The position numbers and the translations under genes are program-made. DNA of 64,000 nt from Phycisphaerales bacterium (GTDB taxonomy: Bacteria; Planctomycetota; Phycisphaerae; Tepidisphaerales; Tepidisphaeraceae): the NCBI GenBank assembly GCA_020847375.1, contig JADLCB010000015.1, forward strand, positions 1-64,000, written 5' to 3'. This document shows, piece after piece, positions 1 to 8,023 of the stretch (positions within the stretch are counted from its first letter, which is position 1; every line of letters starts with the position of its first letter). The notes below the pieces were generated by a model. It ran no database searches and was not told the origin of the DNA. It saw only the letters and a list, made by a program, of their open reading frames with translations.

Positions 1-228
1 ATCAAGGAAAAAATCCCAAACCCCAATCCCATGCTACCCCTGCTCAGCGTTCAATACCTCGACGAACTTTATGATTCAATCCTTCATTCCCCAACCCAAA
101 GGGGGTACGATGTCTGGGGACTTCCCTCCTCTGGCAACACAACGTTTCAGGGAATAATTCAGATGTGCGCGGTGCAATCACCACTGCCAACACTATTTCG
201 GGCACGGCAACAGTCATCGCCAGAACGC
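1..228. other. Left-edge segment, no recognised gene
   Basis: A minus-strand ORF of 62 codons (232 to 44) begins with a 4-bp ATGA overlap on the stop of the next gene, which could be translational coupling. Its peptide has a short hydrophobic start but then reads like non-coding sequence and matches nothing I know. I see no terminator hairpin here. Confidence 0.3.
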
Positions 229-1926
229 TCATTGCGCCAACCCATCAAGGGCATGAAGCAACACCGTCCGGCCGGCAGCATCCAGCGCTGGATGGGTTGG
301 ATCGGTTACGACAATATCCGTACCCCACAAAAACGGATGCACCGCGTAGAGCGGAAGATAGGCCATGCGGCCGGCGATCATGCCGATAGCCCACTGCTGC
401 TTGTTTGAATCGGTGAGTTTGAGCAAAATCGACTGATCACTCAGTTGATCGTTCAGTTCCTGACCCGAAGCATTCTCAAACCACCAGGGGTTGTACGGTC
501 GTTGCCAACCGGCTGGCGTTTGCGGATTACGACCCAGCGGCCAGGATGTACCGTCCGCCAGCACCATCGCGACATCCAATGGTTTATCCGGCATTGACGC
601 CTGAATCGGCGGCGGCCAGTGGATATTGGCAGGTTCGGGCAATTTAGTCTGCGCTGCTGAAAATCGCTGGCGCAGCGCCACCGGCAGTTGGTCACCGCCA
701 ATCCAGAGAATTTTTCCGCCTGCATCGAGATAGGTTTTGAACTGCCCGTTGAGCACATCCGAGCGCAATCCATCCAGCGAAGCGACACGTTCGGCGACGA
801 CAATCAGAATCGGCATTTGATCTGGCGTCGCCAGCCCATGCTGGGCTGCTTCAACCACGTTAACGCCAATCCAAGGTCTGTTTTCCCGGTTCAGCGTTCT
901 ACCAATGGCGGCTGAAATATAGCGTGAATCAAAACCGAGTATCGCATCATTCATGCGCCACAGCGGTTCCATCAACACACCAATTTTCGGCCCGTCTGTT
1001 TCTTTTTGTTCCTGAAAGACTTCGTTGAAAACCCCATCCTCCGAGAGCTTGGCTGAGCGGGTCAGCGCCTGGCGGCGCGTCTGATATTCCGAATTGATTC
1101 GATCGGCATACTGAACGGCTTCGGGGGATTGCGCCAGACGTAAGGCTGCATTCACATCACGCAGCACGCGCACCGCCCCCCACGCGCCAAACTCGCTCAT
1201 GCGCTGGCTGAACGATACGTCAAACGAAGGTTGGCCAGCTGGTTCGATGGATGAACGCAGCAACCCGACACCCTTGGAGGCGATAAACCGCCCTCCTTCC
1301 GGGCCGTACATCATGATCCGCGTCAGCACCTCATCAACCGATGAACCGTCATCGGCGATACGCTGGTCGTCAACGGTTTGATTCAGCATCTGCACTGCCT
1401 GCGGCCACTTACTCAAGACCGACAAATCCAGCGACCGAAACTTCACCGGCTGACCATCGGACAGGACCGTCATCTTCGGCCAGTCATAAATGGCGATGTG
1501 CATCAAGGTTGCGTGATTCGCTCCGCCCATATCACCGGTGCTGTGGCTGAGACAGCATATCCAGAAAATAGCGCGCTCGTACTCCTTCGCGCGCAGCGCC
1601 TGCACCAGCAACGTGAAGGCAATGGCACGGCCTTTGTCAAAATGCAAACCGTAGCGGTTTTTAATACCGTTGTCCTGCAAAACTTTGATGGCCTCTTCCC
1701 CCATCAGATCAGCATTAAGCGGATCAAAGCTGTCGGGGTAGTGACTCCACGACATGGCCTGCCTGGACAGCTTCGGTGTAAGATGGCTGGCAATTTCTTC
1801 CGGCAGGCGATCAAGAATTATCTTGGTCTGAATCTCGTGCCCAGTGCCCCACGCCAGCGCCTGCGAGACCATGAAGCCGAAAAAAAACAGGGCCGCAACG
1901 ATTGTTCTTGCTGAACCGACAATCAT
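229..1926 (-). CDS. Secreted S1/P1-nuclease/phospholipase-C-like zinc protein with C-terminal amidotransferase-like domain
   Basis: 565 aa. The ATG at 1926 is chosen because a signal peptide follows at once (hydrophobic core, then SQALA|WGTGHE). Cleavage after ALA would leave Trp27 as the mature N-terminus. In S1/P1 nucleases and phospholipase C the N-terminal Trp helps to bind zinc. Further candidate ligands fit the family: His30, Asp65, His95 and the block H128-S-T-G-D132-...-H138, which has the family spacing. The fold is therefore likely a zinc-dependent phosphoesterase of the P1/PLC superfamily; its substrate (nucleic acid or phospholipid) cannot be read. About residues 390-560 resemble the glutamine-amidotransferase-like part of DUF4159 proteins. 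It starts 2 bp after the stop of the upstream glycosidase, so it is the last gene of the LacI-led operon. An in-frame extension to 2094 is rejected: it overlaps the upstream gene and hides the signal peptide. Confidence 0.7.
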   Translation of the reverse strand: MIVGSARTIVAALFFFGFMVSQALAWGTGHEIQTKIILDRLPEEIASHLTPKLSRQAMSWSHYPDSFDPLNADLMGEEAIKVLQDNGIKNRYGLHFDKGRAIAFTLLVQALRAKEYERAIFWICCLSHSTGDMGGANHATLMHIAIYDWPKMTVLSDGQPVKFRSLDLSVLSKWPQAVQMLNQTVDDQRIADDGSSVDEVLTRIMMYGPEGGRFIASKGVGLLRSSIEPAGQPSFDVSFSQRMSEFGAWGAVRVLRDVNAALRLAQSPEAVQYADRINSEYQTRRQALTRSAKLSEDGVFNEVFQEQKETDGPKIGVLMEPLWRMNDAILGFDSRYISAAIGRTLNRENRPWIGVNVVEAAQHGLATPDQMPILIVVAERVASLDGLRSDVLNGQFKTYLDAGGKILWIGGDQLPVALRQRFSAAQTKLPEPANIHWPPPIQASMPDKPLDVAMVLADGTSWPLGRNPQTPAGWQRPYNPWWFENASGQELNDQLSDQSILLKLTDSNKQQWAIGMIAGRMAYLPLYAVHPFLWGTDIVVTDPTHPALDAAGRTVLLHALDGLAQ

Positions 1927-1928
1927 AA

Positions 1929-3656
1929 TTATTCGCGCTCCCACAGATAGACAGGCTCTTCGCCAACCGCGATCGTCACGTGACCATTTTCGGCGGTAAT
2001 CGTCTGGCTGGTTCGCCCATACAGATCTTTGACAACAACCGACGGGCTGTTGACCGATACCTGAACTTGTTGCGGCGTCAGCCACGGCATCCACGCCTTC
2101 CAGACACCCACTTTTTCATTACTTTGGTAGGCCCAGACGAGTGTAAAGCGTGGTTCATCCTCACCGCCAAGGCGAAATGCCATCGCCTTGATATCTTCCG
2201 GCGCGTTGACAGGTTTGGCCTCGACCGCAGCGATTTTGTGGTAGTCAACCCGGCGTAAAGCTTCACCAAGGACAGAGGTGGTAACCCATTGCAGCGATGT
2301 TGAACCATCACGATACATTCCATAATGCCAGATAAATGTCTTGGAGACCCCCAAGCTCATCAACCGGACAATCCCTGCGACATATTCACTGGCGGCTCGC
2401 TGCTCACTCACCGCGCGCCATGACTTACCGATTTTCCACGGTTCAGCGGGGTTAAATTCTTCATCAGCCCTGGCGCGGCGGTTCAACTCATCCTGCGGTA
2501 CCAATCGTCCATTTTCGCGCTCAACCGACTTGATTCCGCTCTCGGTATTCCATATGGGCAGGTCGTAACCAGCATCAACCATCGGCTTGTGCAGGATCAG
2601 CCAGTGGGTGTAGATGCTCAGATGATCGGTCGAATAGGTATGCATCTCGCCATACCAGTGACCGGAAACGATATCAACGTACTGAAGCTGCCCAGCTTGC
2701 ACAGAGCCATTAACATATCCAGCGTGCTGGCCGGCGCTGAGTGATATCCCGATTACCTTGGGGTGACTCGGCGAACGATCCGCTTCCTCCTTCATCACTT
2801 TGGCGGCTTCGGTCAGTTCCTTAAAAGCAGTAGCCCAGTGCGGCCAGGCGTTGGCTTCGTTCCAATTTTCCAATGCACCGATGATTCCCGAACCATCGGC
2901 ATCGTATCGTTCCAACAGCGCGCGAATATAAGTCCGAAAATTCCCCATGTCGTCCGGTGGATCGCCGACAGCATCAACCGAACGTGTAATGACATGCGGG
3001 TTGTCGGATGTGACCGTCCATGCCGGCGTGTGGTCGTTGGCAATCACTACTCTCCCGCCAGCGTCTTTCACCGCTGCCACGACAGGATCAAGGCGCGACC
3101 AATCATATTTACCCAAAGCCGGATTCGCCTGTGACCAGTTATTGAACACCCGGCACCACTTAAACCCCGGCAGCATGATCAACGGACGATCCGCGGCCCA
3201 GTTCGTTGAAATGTGCATACCGATCGGCCAATCATCCGGCAGTTCACGCGCCATAACCCCCGGTGCATAGGCGATGAACGTCCGCACTTTTTTTGCGGTA
3301 TTCACCAACGGGTCAGAAGCATCGCCAACGAGCGCTGTATCCAGTCGGTAGACACCGTTTGGCAATTGCGGTTTATAGTGATAGGTTGCAGTGTTTGACC
3401 CGGGTACCACAATCGCAATATGCTGCGTGATCGTCTGTTCGGACAGCAAATCAAAACAATCGATCTGAATCGACCCTTGCCACGGAGTCGATTGATCATT
3501 AATCACTTCAACGTGCACATCGACGGGCTGATCAGGAGTAAACAGACCATACGTTGTAGTAGGCTTGACCTTGATCACGAGATTCGCCCTGAGCAGATTG
3601 GTCAATGTCAACAAAATACCGACGAACAATACGGCGACGAGCTGATATTTAGGCAA
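1929..3656 (-). CDS. Secreted or anchored glycoside hydrolase, clan GH-A (GH39/GH5-like)
   Basis: 575 aa. It starts at TTG (3656): AGGAG lies 6 nt before it, and a hydrophobic leader (VAVLFVGILLTLTNLL) follows. Residues about 25-130 look like a beta-sandwich domain. Residues 140-500 read as a TIM barrel with the two clan GH-A glutamates: the acid/base in NWNEAN (Glu267) and the nucleophile in IWNTESG (Glu372). A small C-terminal beta domain follows. The family is retaining and cuts glycosides; the exact GH family and sugar are not clear, and GH39 is a guess from the motif style. It sits 12 bp downstream of the prepilin-like gene and 2 bp upstream of the P1-like gene, so co-expression is very likely. 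Confidence 0.75.
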   Translation of the reverse strand: MPKYQLVAVLFVGILLTLTNLLRANLVIKVKPTTTYGLFTPDQPVDVHVEVINDQSTPWQGSIQIDCFDLLSEQTITQHIAIVVPGSNTATYHYKPQLPNGVYRLDTALVGDASDPLVNTAKKVRTFIAYAPGVMARELPDDWPIGMHISTNWAADRPLIMLPGFKWCRVFNNWSQANPALGKYDWSRLDPVVAAVKDAGGRVVIANDHTPAWTVTSDNPHVITRSVDAVGDPPDDMGNFRTYIRALLERYDADGSGIIGALENWNEANAWPHWATAFKELTEAAKVMKEEADRSPSHPKVIGISLSAGQHAGYVNGSVQAGQLQYVDIVSGHWYGEMHTYSTDHLSIYTHWLILHKPMVDAGYDLPIWNTESGIKSVERENGRLVPQDELNRRARADEEFNPAEPWKIGKSWRAVSEQRAASEYVAGIVRLMSLGVSKTFIWHYGMYRDGSTSLQWVTTSVLGEALRRVDYHKIAAVEAKPVNAPEDIKAMAFRLGGEDEPRFTLVWAYQSNEKVGVWKAWMPWLTPQQVQVSVNSPSVVVKDLYGRTSQTITAENGHVTIAVGEEPVYLWERE

Positions 3657-3668
3657 GATATTCTCCTA

Positions 3669-4445
3669 TCAGTCTGTAACGGGGATCCAGTTGCGATCAA
3701 ACTGCTGGCCTTGTCTTAAAGGGCCAACATGTAAATCTCCGAACAAGGCGTTTGATGTTCGCCCGTGGGTGAAGTTGTCAATCTCATGCCCGGCAGATGA
3801 GACATTGGTAAAGGTGTAATAATTCGGCCAGTCGCTGGTATCTGTCAGCCCGCCAGAATCGATGCGAAGCTTCTCCCAGAGCACCACGGACGCTGGAGGA
3901 ACGCGCACCCAGCGATTCGGCTCGCGATAATTATTGTCATCCCCTTTCAGCGACCAACCCGCCTGCTCGGCACTGAGGGTGTAGCTGTAACTTAAACCGG
4001 CTCCAGATGGATTACCCACCTCAGAAATACCAGGCCGGTCATACTTTCCCGGGCATAGAAAAATACTGCCCCGACCAACGACATAATTGCGATAGCGATA
4101 GTCATCAGGAATATTGCTGGGGCGCGGGAAGCCTACATAGGGCGCAAGCTGCACCGGCCAACTGACCGAACCATATTGCAGTACCGTCGGTGGCCCCTCA
4201 CTCTGCACCACGGTACGCGGTGGGAAGCGATCCCGGTTATCCTGCGCGTACATCCGCAGGGCCAAACCGATCTGCCGCATGTTTGAAGCACAAGCCACTT
4301 TAATGGCCGACTGACGCGCCTTGTTCAGCGCGGGAAGCAAAATCGAGATCAGCAGGGCAATGATCCCAATCACGACCAGCAGCTCAACCAGTGTGAAACC
4401 AGCTGATTTCCTTATTGTGTCGTCGTAATTTTGAGGCGCGATCAT
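3669..4445 (-). CDS. Prepilin-type N-cleavage/methylation protein (planctomycete type, DUF1559-like)
   Basis: 258 aa. A short basic leader is followed by the type IV pilin signature [19 protein letters not shown]; prepilin peptidase would cut after the Gly before Phe, and the hydrophobic helix would drive assembly or membrane anchoring. Next comes the helix with [17 protein letters not shown], typical of the planctomycete pseudopilin family, and near the end the tail [14 protein letters not shown]. That tail resembles the family's H-x9-DG motif, with DG changed to DL. Planctomycete genomes carry many such genes, often beside enzymes for polymers. Here it lies between a secreted protein and a glycosidase in the LacI-led operon. 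Whether it is a true pseudopilin or only uses the sorting signal is unknown. Confidence 0.85.
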   Translation of the reverse strand: MIAPQNYDDTIRKSAGFTLVELLVVIGIIALLISILLPALNKARQSAIKVACASNMRQIGLALRMYAQDNRDRFPPRTVVQSEGPPTVLQYGSVSWPVQLAPYVGFPRPSNIPDDYRYRNYVVGRGSIFLCPGKYDRPGISEVGNPSGAGLSYSYTLSAEQAGWSLKGDDNNYREPNRWVRVPPASVVLWEKLRIDSGGLTDTSDWPNYYTFTNVSSAGHEIDNFTHGRTSNALFGDLHVGPLRQGQQFDRNWIPVTD

Positions 4446-4516
4446 CGTTATCCTCGCTTGTCGTCAGCCACTTCTACAACTTCATGGGCGAATCCGATGT
4501 TGCCACGATGCTGCAA

Positions 4517-5272
4517 TCACTGCTCGCTGGTGATCGCCGTTGCCTGGATCTCGTAGGTATCAAAACGCAGCGTCCCACTTTTATTGTCGACATAAAGACC
4601 AAAAGCTGTGATATCCCCTAAGGGTAAATCACTGCTGAGCGATGAACTATTCAGCGACAGGTTGCTGCCTGCCGTAAAGCTAAGCTCACGCCAGGCGCTG
4701 GCATCGGACGTAAAGGTAAACGTCATCAACTCGGCATTGTTCGCAAAACCGCTGGTGCTGCTTATCTGATTGTCTTGAGTGAACTCCTGACTGGTCACAT
4801 ACCACTGGCCGCCAATCTTGACCGCAAAACGCACAACATCATCTTTAGCAGCATTGCCCTGATACCAACTGATCTGTGACAGATTGTTTTGCCCGCGAAC
4901 GATGAGATATTCGTCTGTCCACACAAAAAAACTCTTATCGTTACTCTTATTGTCGAAATTGGTGAACAGACCCACTTTCAAATTATCAGATCGCGAATCT
5001 TTCAGATCATCCTCTTTGGTTGAATTGACCGCTGTCACATTACCAGGTCGGCCACCGTTGGCATTGCTGTCAACGCCAACACTGCCGCCGAATTCCACCT
5101 TTTTACCTTCAGAACCATTGTAGGCTTTCCAGCCAACCCTTGCACCGCCATCGGCGGTTGAAAAGATTTCGCGGTAGACCACTTCGGCTGCGCCAGCCTG
5201 CGCTGTGGCCATCAGCCCTGCCACACCCGTGATGCCCAGCATCACTATCCGTTGCAACGTTGTTTTTTTCAT
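4517..5272 (-). CDS. Secreted protein of unknown function
   Basis: 251 aa. The N-terminus is a clear signal peptide (MKKTTLQRIVMLGITGVAGL, then AQAGAAEVV). The mature part is rich in Ser, Asn, Asp and Thr and looks like an all-beta sandwich of the kind found in carbohydrate-binding or exoprotein domains (runs such as ITAFGLYVDNKSGTLRFDTYEI). I see no PEP-CTERM anchor, no Cys and no catalytic signature. It lies 64 bp after the LacI-type gene and 71 bp before the prepilin-like gene, all on one strand, so it probably belongs to the same sugar-responsive operon. A role in glycan binding is inferred from context only. Confidence 0.6.
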   Translation of the reverse strand: MKKTTLQRIVMLGITGVAGLMATAQAGAAEVVYREIFSTADGGARVGWKAYNGSEGKKVEFGGSVGVDSNANGGRPGNVTAVNSTKEDDLKDSRSDNLKVGLFTNFDNKSNDKSFFVWTDEYLIVRGQNNLSQISWYQGNAAKDDVVRFAVKIGGQWYVTSQEFTQDNQISSTSGFANNAELMTFTFTSDASAWRELSFTAGSNLSLNSSSLSSDLPLGDITAFGLYVDNKSGTLRFDTYEIQATAITSEQ

Positions 5273-5336
5273 TTCTCAAGCCCCTTGCCCGATTTCAGCA
5301 ACTCACGCCCGCTCGTCATGCGCGCTGGAGTGAGCG

Positions 5337-6350
5337 CTAAATGATTGATTGGCAACTATTTCCCTGCACCAACTGCATGGTCAGCACCTGGGATGGTAAT
5401 GATTGACCCGACGTTTTGATTTTTTGTTCCAGCATCCGGGCGGCTGTCTGACCCAGTTCATATTCAGGGATCACCATGGTGCTGACCGCCAGACCACAAT
5501 CATCGAACAGACTGTCGTCAAATGTCACCAGCGATAGATCGCGCGGGACGCGCATACCCAACTCGCCAATGGCCGCCATTATAATCGGCAGGGCTGTCGA
5601 ACCGGCGTAAGTGATCACGGCGGTGGGACGATCCGATTGCTCAAGCCACTGACGCGACGCCTGAATCCGCTGGCTGCGCTCAAATGATGATCCGGTCTGC
5701 GCCCCGATAATCTGAGGCGCCAAACCAGCTTGTTTCATGGCATGGGCATAACCATCGCGGCGATCGGTGGTGCTGTAATGCCCCCCGCCGGAATAGCTCG
5801 CATACGCAATACGGCGGTGACCGAGCTTCAGCAAGTATTCCGTCGCAATAACACCGGCACCGAAATCATCGGGGCGAATCGCGTCAGTATCACGCTGGGA
5901 ATTGATCCAGACCGACGGAATTTTGTAATTCTGAATCAGTTCGACCATCCGCGGTGGAATCAGGGCGTTGTAGTTGATCAACAAACCATCACATGACCAT
6001 TCACGCAGAATCTGCGGAACAAAGCCTTCATCGGTCAGCGCTTTGTCTGGAAACCGCGCGACGTTGAGGCGTAGATTCTGACGAACCAGCTCGTCGTAGA
6101 TGCCGACGAGCATCTTTTCAAAAAGGCTGCTGCGATGTTCCTCGGTGCTGAGCAGCAGACCGATAGCACCCAGTCGGCCGCTGCGCATCGCTCGCGCCGA
6201 TGAATTAGGACGATACCCCAGCTTCTGGGCAGCGCGCACGACTTTTTCGCGCGTTTCCGCGCGGAACAAATGGGCGCGATCACCCAGAACCTGGCTGACG
6301 GTTGAAAGCGAGACACCACTTAACTGCGCGACTTTTTCGGCTGTGACCAT
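5337..6350 (-). CDS. LacI/GalR-family transcriptional regulator
   Basis: 337 aa. The ATG at 6350 is preferred over an in-frame GTG at 6365 because AGG lies 8 nt before it. Residues 1-50 form the helix-turn-helix (AEKVAQLSGVSLSTVSQVLG) and the hinge (YRPNSSARAMRSG). From about residue 55 there is a periplasmic-binding-protein-like sensor domain, ending with the usual dimer region (TMVIPEYELGQTAARMLEQK). Members bind DNA as dimers and release it when a sugar or other small molecule binds. The gene leads a same-strand run of four genes for secreted and glycan-related proteins, so it probably controls its own operon. A perfect inverted repeat ending in GTTGC/GCAAC lies upstream and is a good operator candidate. 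The inducer is not known. Confidence 0.9.
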   Translation of the reverse strand: MVTAEKVAQLSGVSLSTVSQVLGDRAHLFRAETREKVVRAAQKLGYRPNSSARAMRSGRLGAIGLLLSTEEHRSSLFEKMLVGIYDELVRQNLRLNVARFPDKALTDEGFVPQILREWSCDGLLINYNALIPPRMVELIQNYKIPSVWINSQRDTDAIRPDDFGAGVIATEYLLKLGHRRIAYASYSGGGHYSTTDRRDGYAHAMKQAGLAPQIIGAQTGSSFERSQRIQASRQWLEQSDRPTAVITYAGSTALPIIMAAIGELGMRVPRDLSLVTFDDSLFDDCGLAVSTMVIPEYELGQTAARMLEQKIKTSGQSLPSQVLTMQLVQGNSCQSII

Positions 6351-6385
6351 TGTTGTTACCTGCACGAATTAGACCGTTGTAAAGA

Positions 6386-6413
6386 ACTGTATCTTATCAA
6401 TAACGAGTGTCAA
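6386..6413 (-). promoter_or_regulatory. Sigma-70-type promoter of the LacI-led operon
   Basis: Read on the minus strand: -35 TTGACA (6413-6408), 16-bp spacer, -10 TACAGT (6391-6386). The start of transcription would be near 6379, giving a leader of about 30 nt to the ATG at 6350. Confidence 0.55.
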
Positions 6414-6440
6414 GATTTATTTGAAAACTGAACTGGGTCA

Positions 6441-6490
6441 ATATTGTTGCAACCGATTTTAACTTTGTTTGTTGTCGCTCGCAACAATAT
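6441..6490. promoter_or_regulatory. Candidate operator: perfect 10-bp inverted repeat
   Basis: ATATTGTTGC (6441-6450) and GCAACAATAT (6481-6490) are exact reverse complements, with centres 40 bp apart. The left arm also overlaps the palindrome GTTGCAAC (6446-6453), which has the general look of LacI-family half sites. Both arms lie upstream of the -35 box of the LacI-type gene, about four helical turns apart, which would suit looping or activation. Confidence 0.45.
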
Positions 6491-6681
6491 GAAACAGCTT
6501 CTGCTAACGTCGACTTACCCTGAAATGGACTAATAATCCGATTGACTTACCGGCAAGGCGTCGTCCGATAACATTGAAATCACAGGGCTGACCAGCCGTT
6601 GGTCCACTTTGCTCGGCACGTCGCTTTGCCCACCAGATTGCTTTGGTTAGCAGGTAACTTTGCGCCGATATCAGCCGACAG

Positions 6682-7992
6682 TCATTTCAATATCAATTCA
6701 ATGACTGGTACGGCCACATCCGGTTTGACCTGCGGCATATTGAGCGTGATCAGTTTCTCGCGACCTTCAAGATGTTTTTGTTGCCAGGCATCGACACCCA
6801 TCGCAATTTCGCTGCCGTCATTCAGCAGTTGCGCATAGGCCAGGCGCTCGGCGAAGGCATTGCCTTCCAGATGGATATGCTTGTACGGCCAGACAAACAG
6901 ATGGATGTACAACCGTTTCCTTTCGGGGTTGTATGTCAAACGACAATCCTGCGGGGTGATGAATTCGGGCGGTGCCTGCGTACAGCCATAAATCGAACGG
7001 TTGTGATACTTCATCCAGCGGCCGATCCCAGCCAGCCGATCCAGTGACCGGGCATCAAACTCACCTCGCGCCGTCGGGCCGACATTCAGCAGCAGATTGC
7101 CCCCTTTACTTACACAGTCGATCAGCGTCTGCACCAGTTGCTCAACCGATCGCCAACTCTGATCATCACGATGATATCCCCACGATCCATTGTGCGTCGA
7201 AAACGTCTGGCAGGCTTCCCAGACCACGGGTTTGCCATTCACGCGCGGCCAGGTGCGCGGCTGGAGCTGCTCCGGTGTCTTGACATCCCACGTCGGTGGC
7301 TCGGCCGGTAAATCCAGCCGGTCATTCAGAATCACATTGGGTTGCAGCTTGCGAATCAGTTTGACCAGTTCCGGGCTGCGCCAGTCTTTATGTCCCTTGC
7401 CTGTTCCATCTTCGTTTGGGAATGAAAAATCGTACCAGAGAATATCGATCTGGCCGTACTGGCTGAGCAGTTCCTGCGTCTGGGCATGCAGATAATCAGC
7501 ATATTTCTGCTGATCGCGCTGGGCATTGAGTTTGAGGCGATCGGGATGATTGCGCAGCGGATGATTTTGCGCATCAATCACATACTGCGGATGATGCCAA
7601 TCCAGCAGTGAATGATACAACCCGACTCGAATCCCTTTTTCCCGAAACGCCTCGATCATCGGGCGAAGCAAGTCGCGGCCGGCTGGCGTGTTGGTCGCCT
7701 TATAATCGGTCTGCTTGGTATCCCACAGGCAAAAACCTTCGTGATGCTTGGTGGTAATGACAAAATACTTCATGCCCGCATCCGCGGCTGCCTGCGCCCA
7801 CTGGCGGGGATCATATAGATCCGGATCAAAGTATTTGAAATATTTTTCGTAATCTTCGTTGTTGATCTGGTTGATGCTCCTGAGCCACTCATGCCTGGAG
7901 GGCATGGCATACAGGCCCCAGTGGATGAACAAACCAAAACGGTCGTGCGTGAACCAGGATGTATCGCCAGGGGTTTTCAATGTTTCGAGCAT
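6682..7992 (-). CDS. Alpha-L-fucosidase, GH29
   Basis: 436 aa, shorter than GH29 enzymes that carry a C-terminal sandwich, but the (beta/alpha)8 barrel is complete. Family marks are RFGLFIHWGLYAMPSRHEWL, ITTKHHEGFCLWDT and, at the nucleophile, GQIDILWYDF (Asp188). After the barrel, GNLLLNVGPTARGEF is also typical. GH29 removes alpha-L-fucose with retention; the acid/base residue is variable and is not assigned here. There is no signal peptide, so it probably works on imported oligosaccharides in the cytoplasm. GGTGG lies about 10 nt before the start. The metallophosphoesterase-HAD fusion gene ends 31 bp upstream on the same strand, so the two may be co-transcribed. A second, divergent GH29 lies at 15.2 kb. 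Confidence 0.9.
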   Translation of the reverse strand: MLETLKTPGDTSWFTHDRFGLFIHWGLYAMPSRHEWLRSINQINNEDYEKYFKYFDPDLYDPRQWAQAAADAGMKYFVITTKHHEGFCLWDTKQTDYKATNTPAGRDLLRPMIEAFREKGIRVGLYHSLLDWHHPQYVIDAQNHPLRNHPDRLKLNAQRDQQKYADYLHAQTQELLSQYGQIDILWYDFSFPNEDGTGKGHKDWRSPELVKLIRKLQPNVILNDRLDLPAEPPTWDVKTPEQLQPRTWPRVNGKPVVWEACQTFSTHNGSWGYHRDDQSWRSVEQLVQTLIDCVSKGGNLLLNVGPTARGEFDARSLDRLAGIGRWMKYHNRSIYGCTQAPPEFITPQDCRLTYNPERKRLYIHLFVWPYKHIHLEGNAFAERLAYAQLLNDGSEIAMGVDAWQQKHLEGREKLITLNMPQVKPDVAVPVIELILK

Positions 7993-8023
7993 CGTTGATC
8001 GTCCACCTTTTTATGTGGGGAAA

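Larger units (their letters stand above)
6351..6681. other. 331-bp intergenic region
   Basis: It holds the promoter and operator-like inverted repeat of the LacI-led operon at its left side. The rest (about 6495-6681) separates it from the end of the fucosidase gene. I see no convincing gene and no clear terminator; small ORFs here show no coding character. Confidence 0.6.

Noticed and set aside
44-232. 62-codon ORF overlapping the P1-like gene stop by 4 bp
   Set aside because: The overlap is tempting, but the peptide lacks coding character and I know no relative. Kept only as a note.
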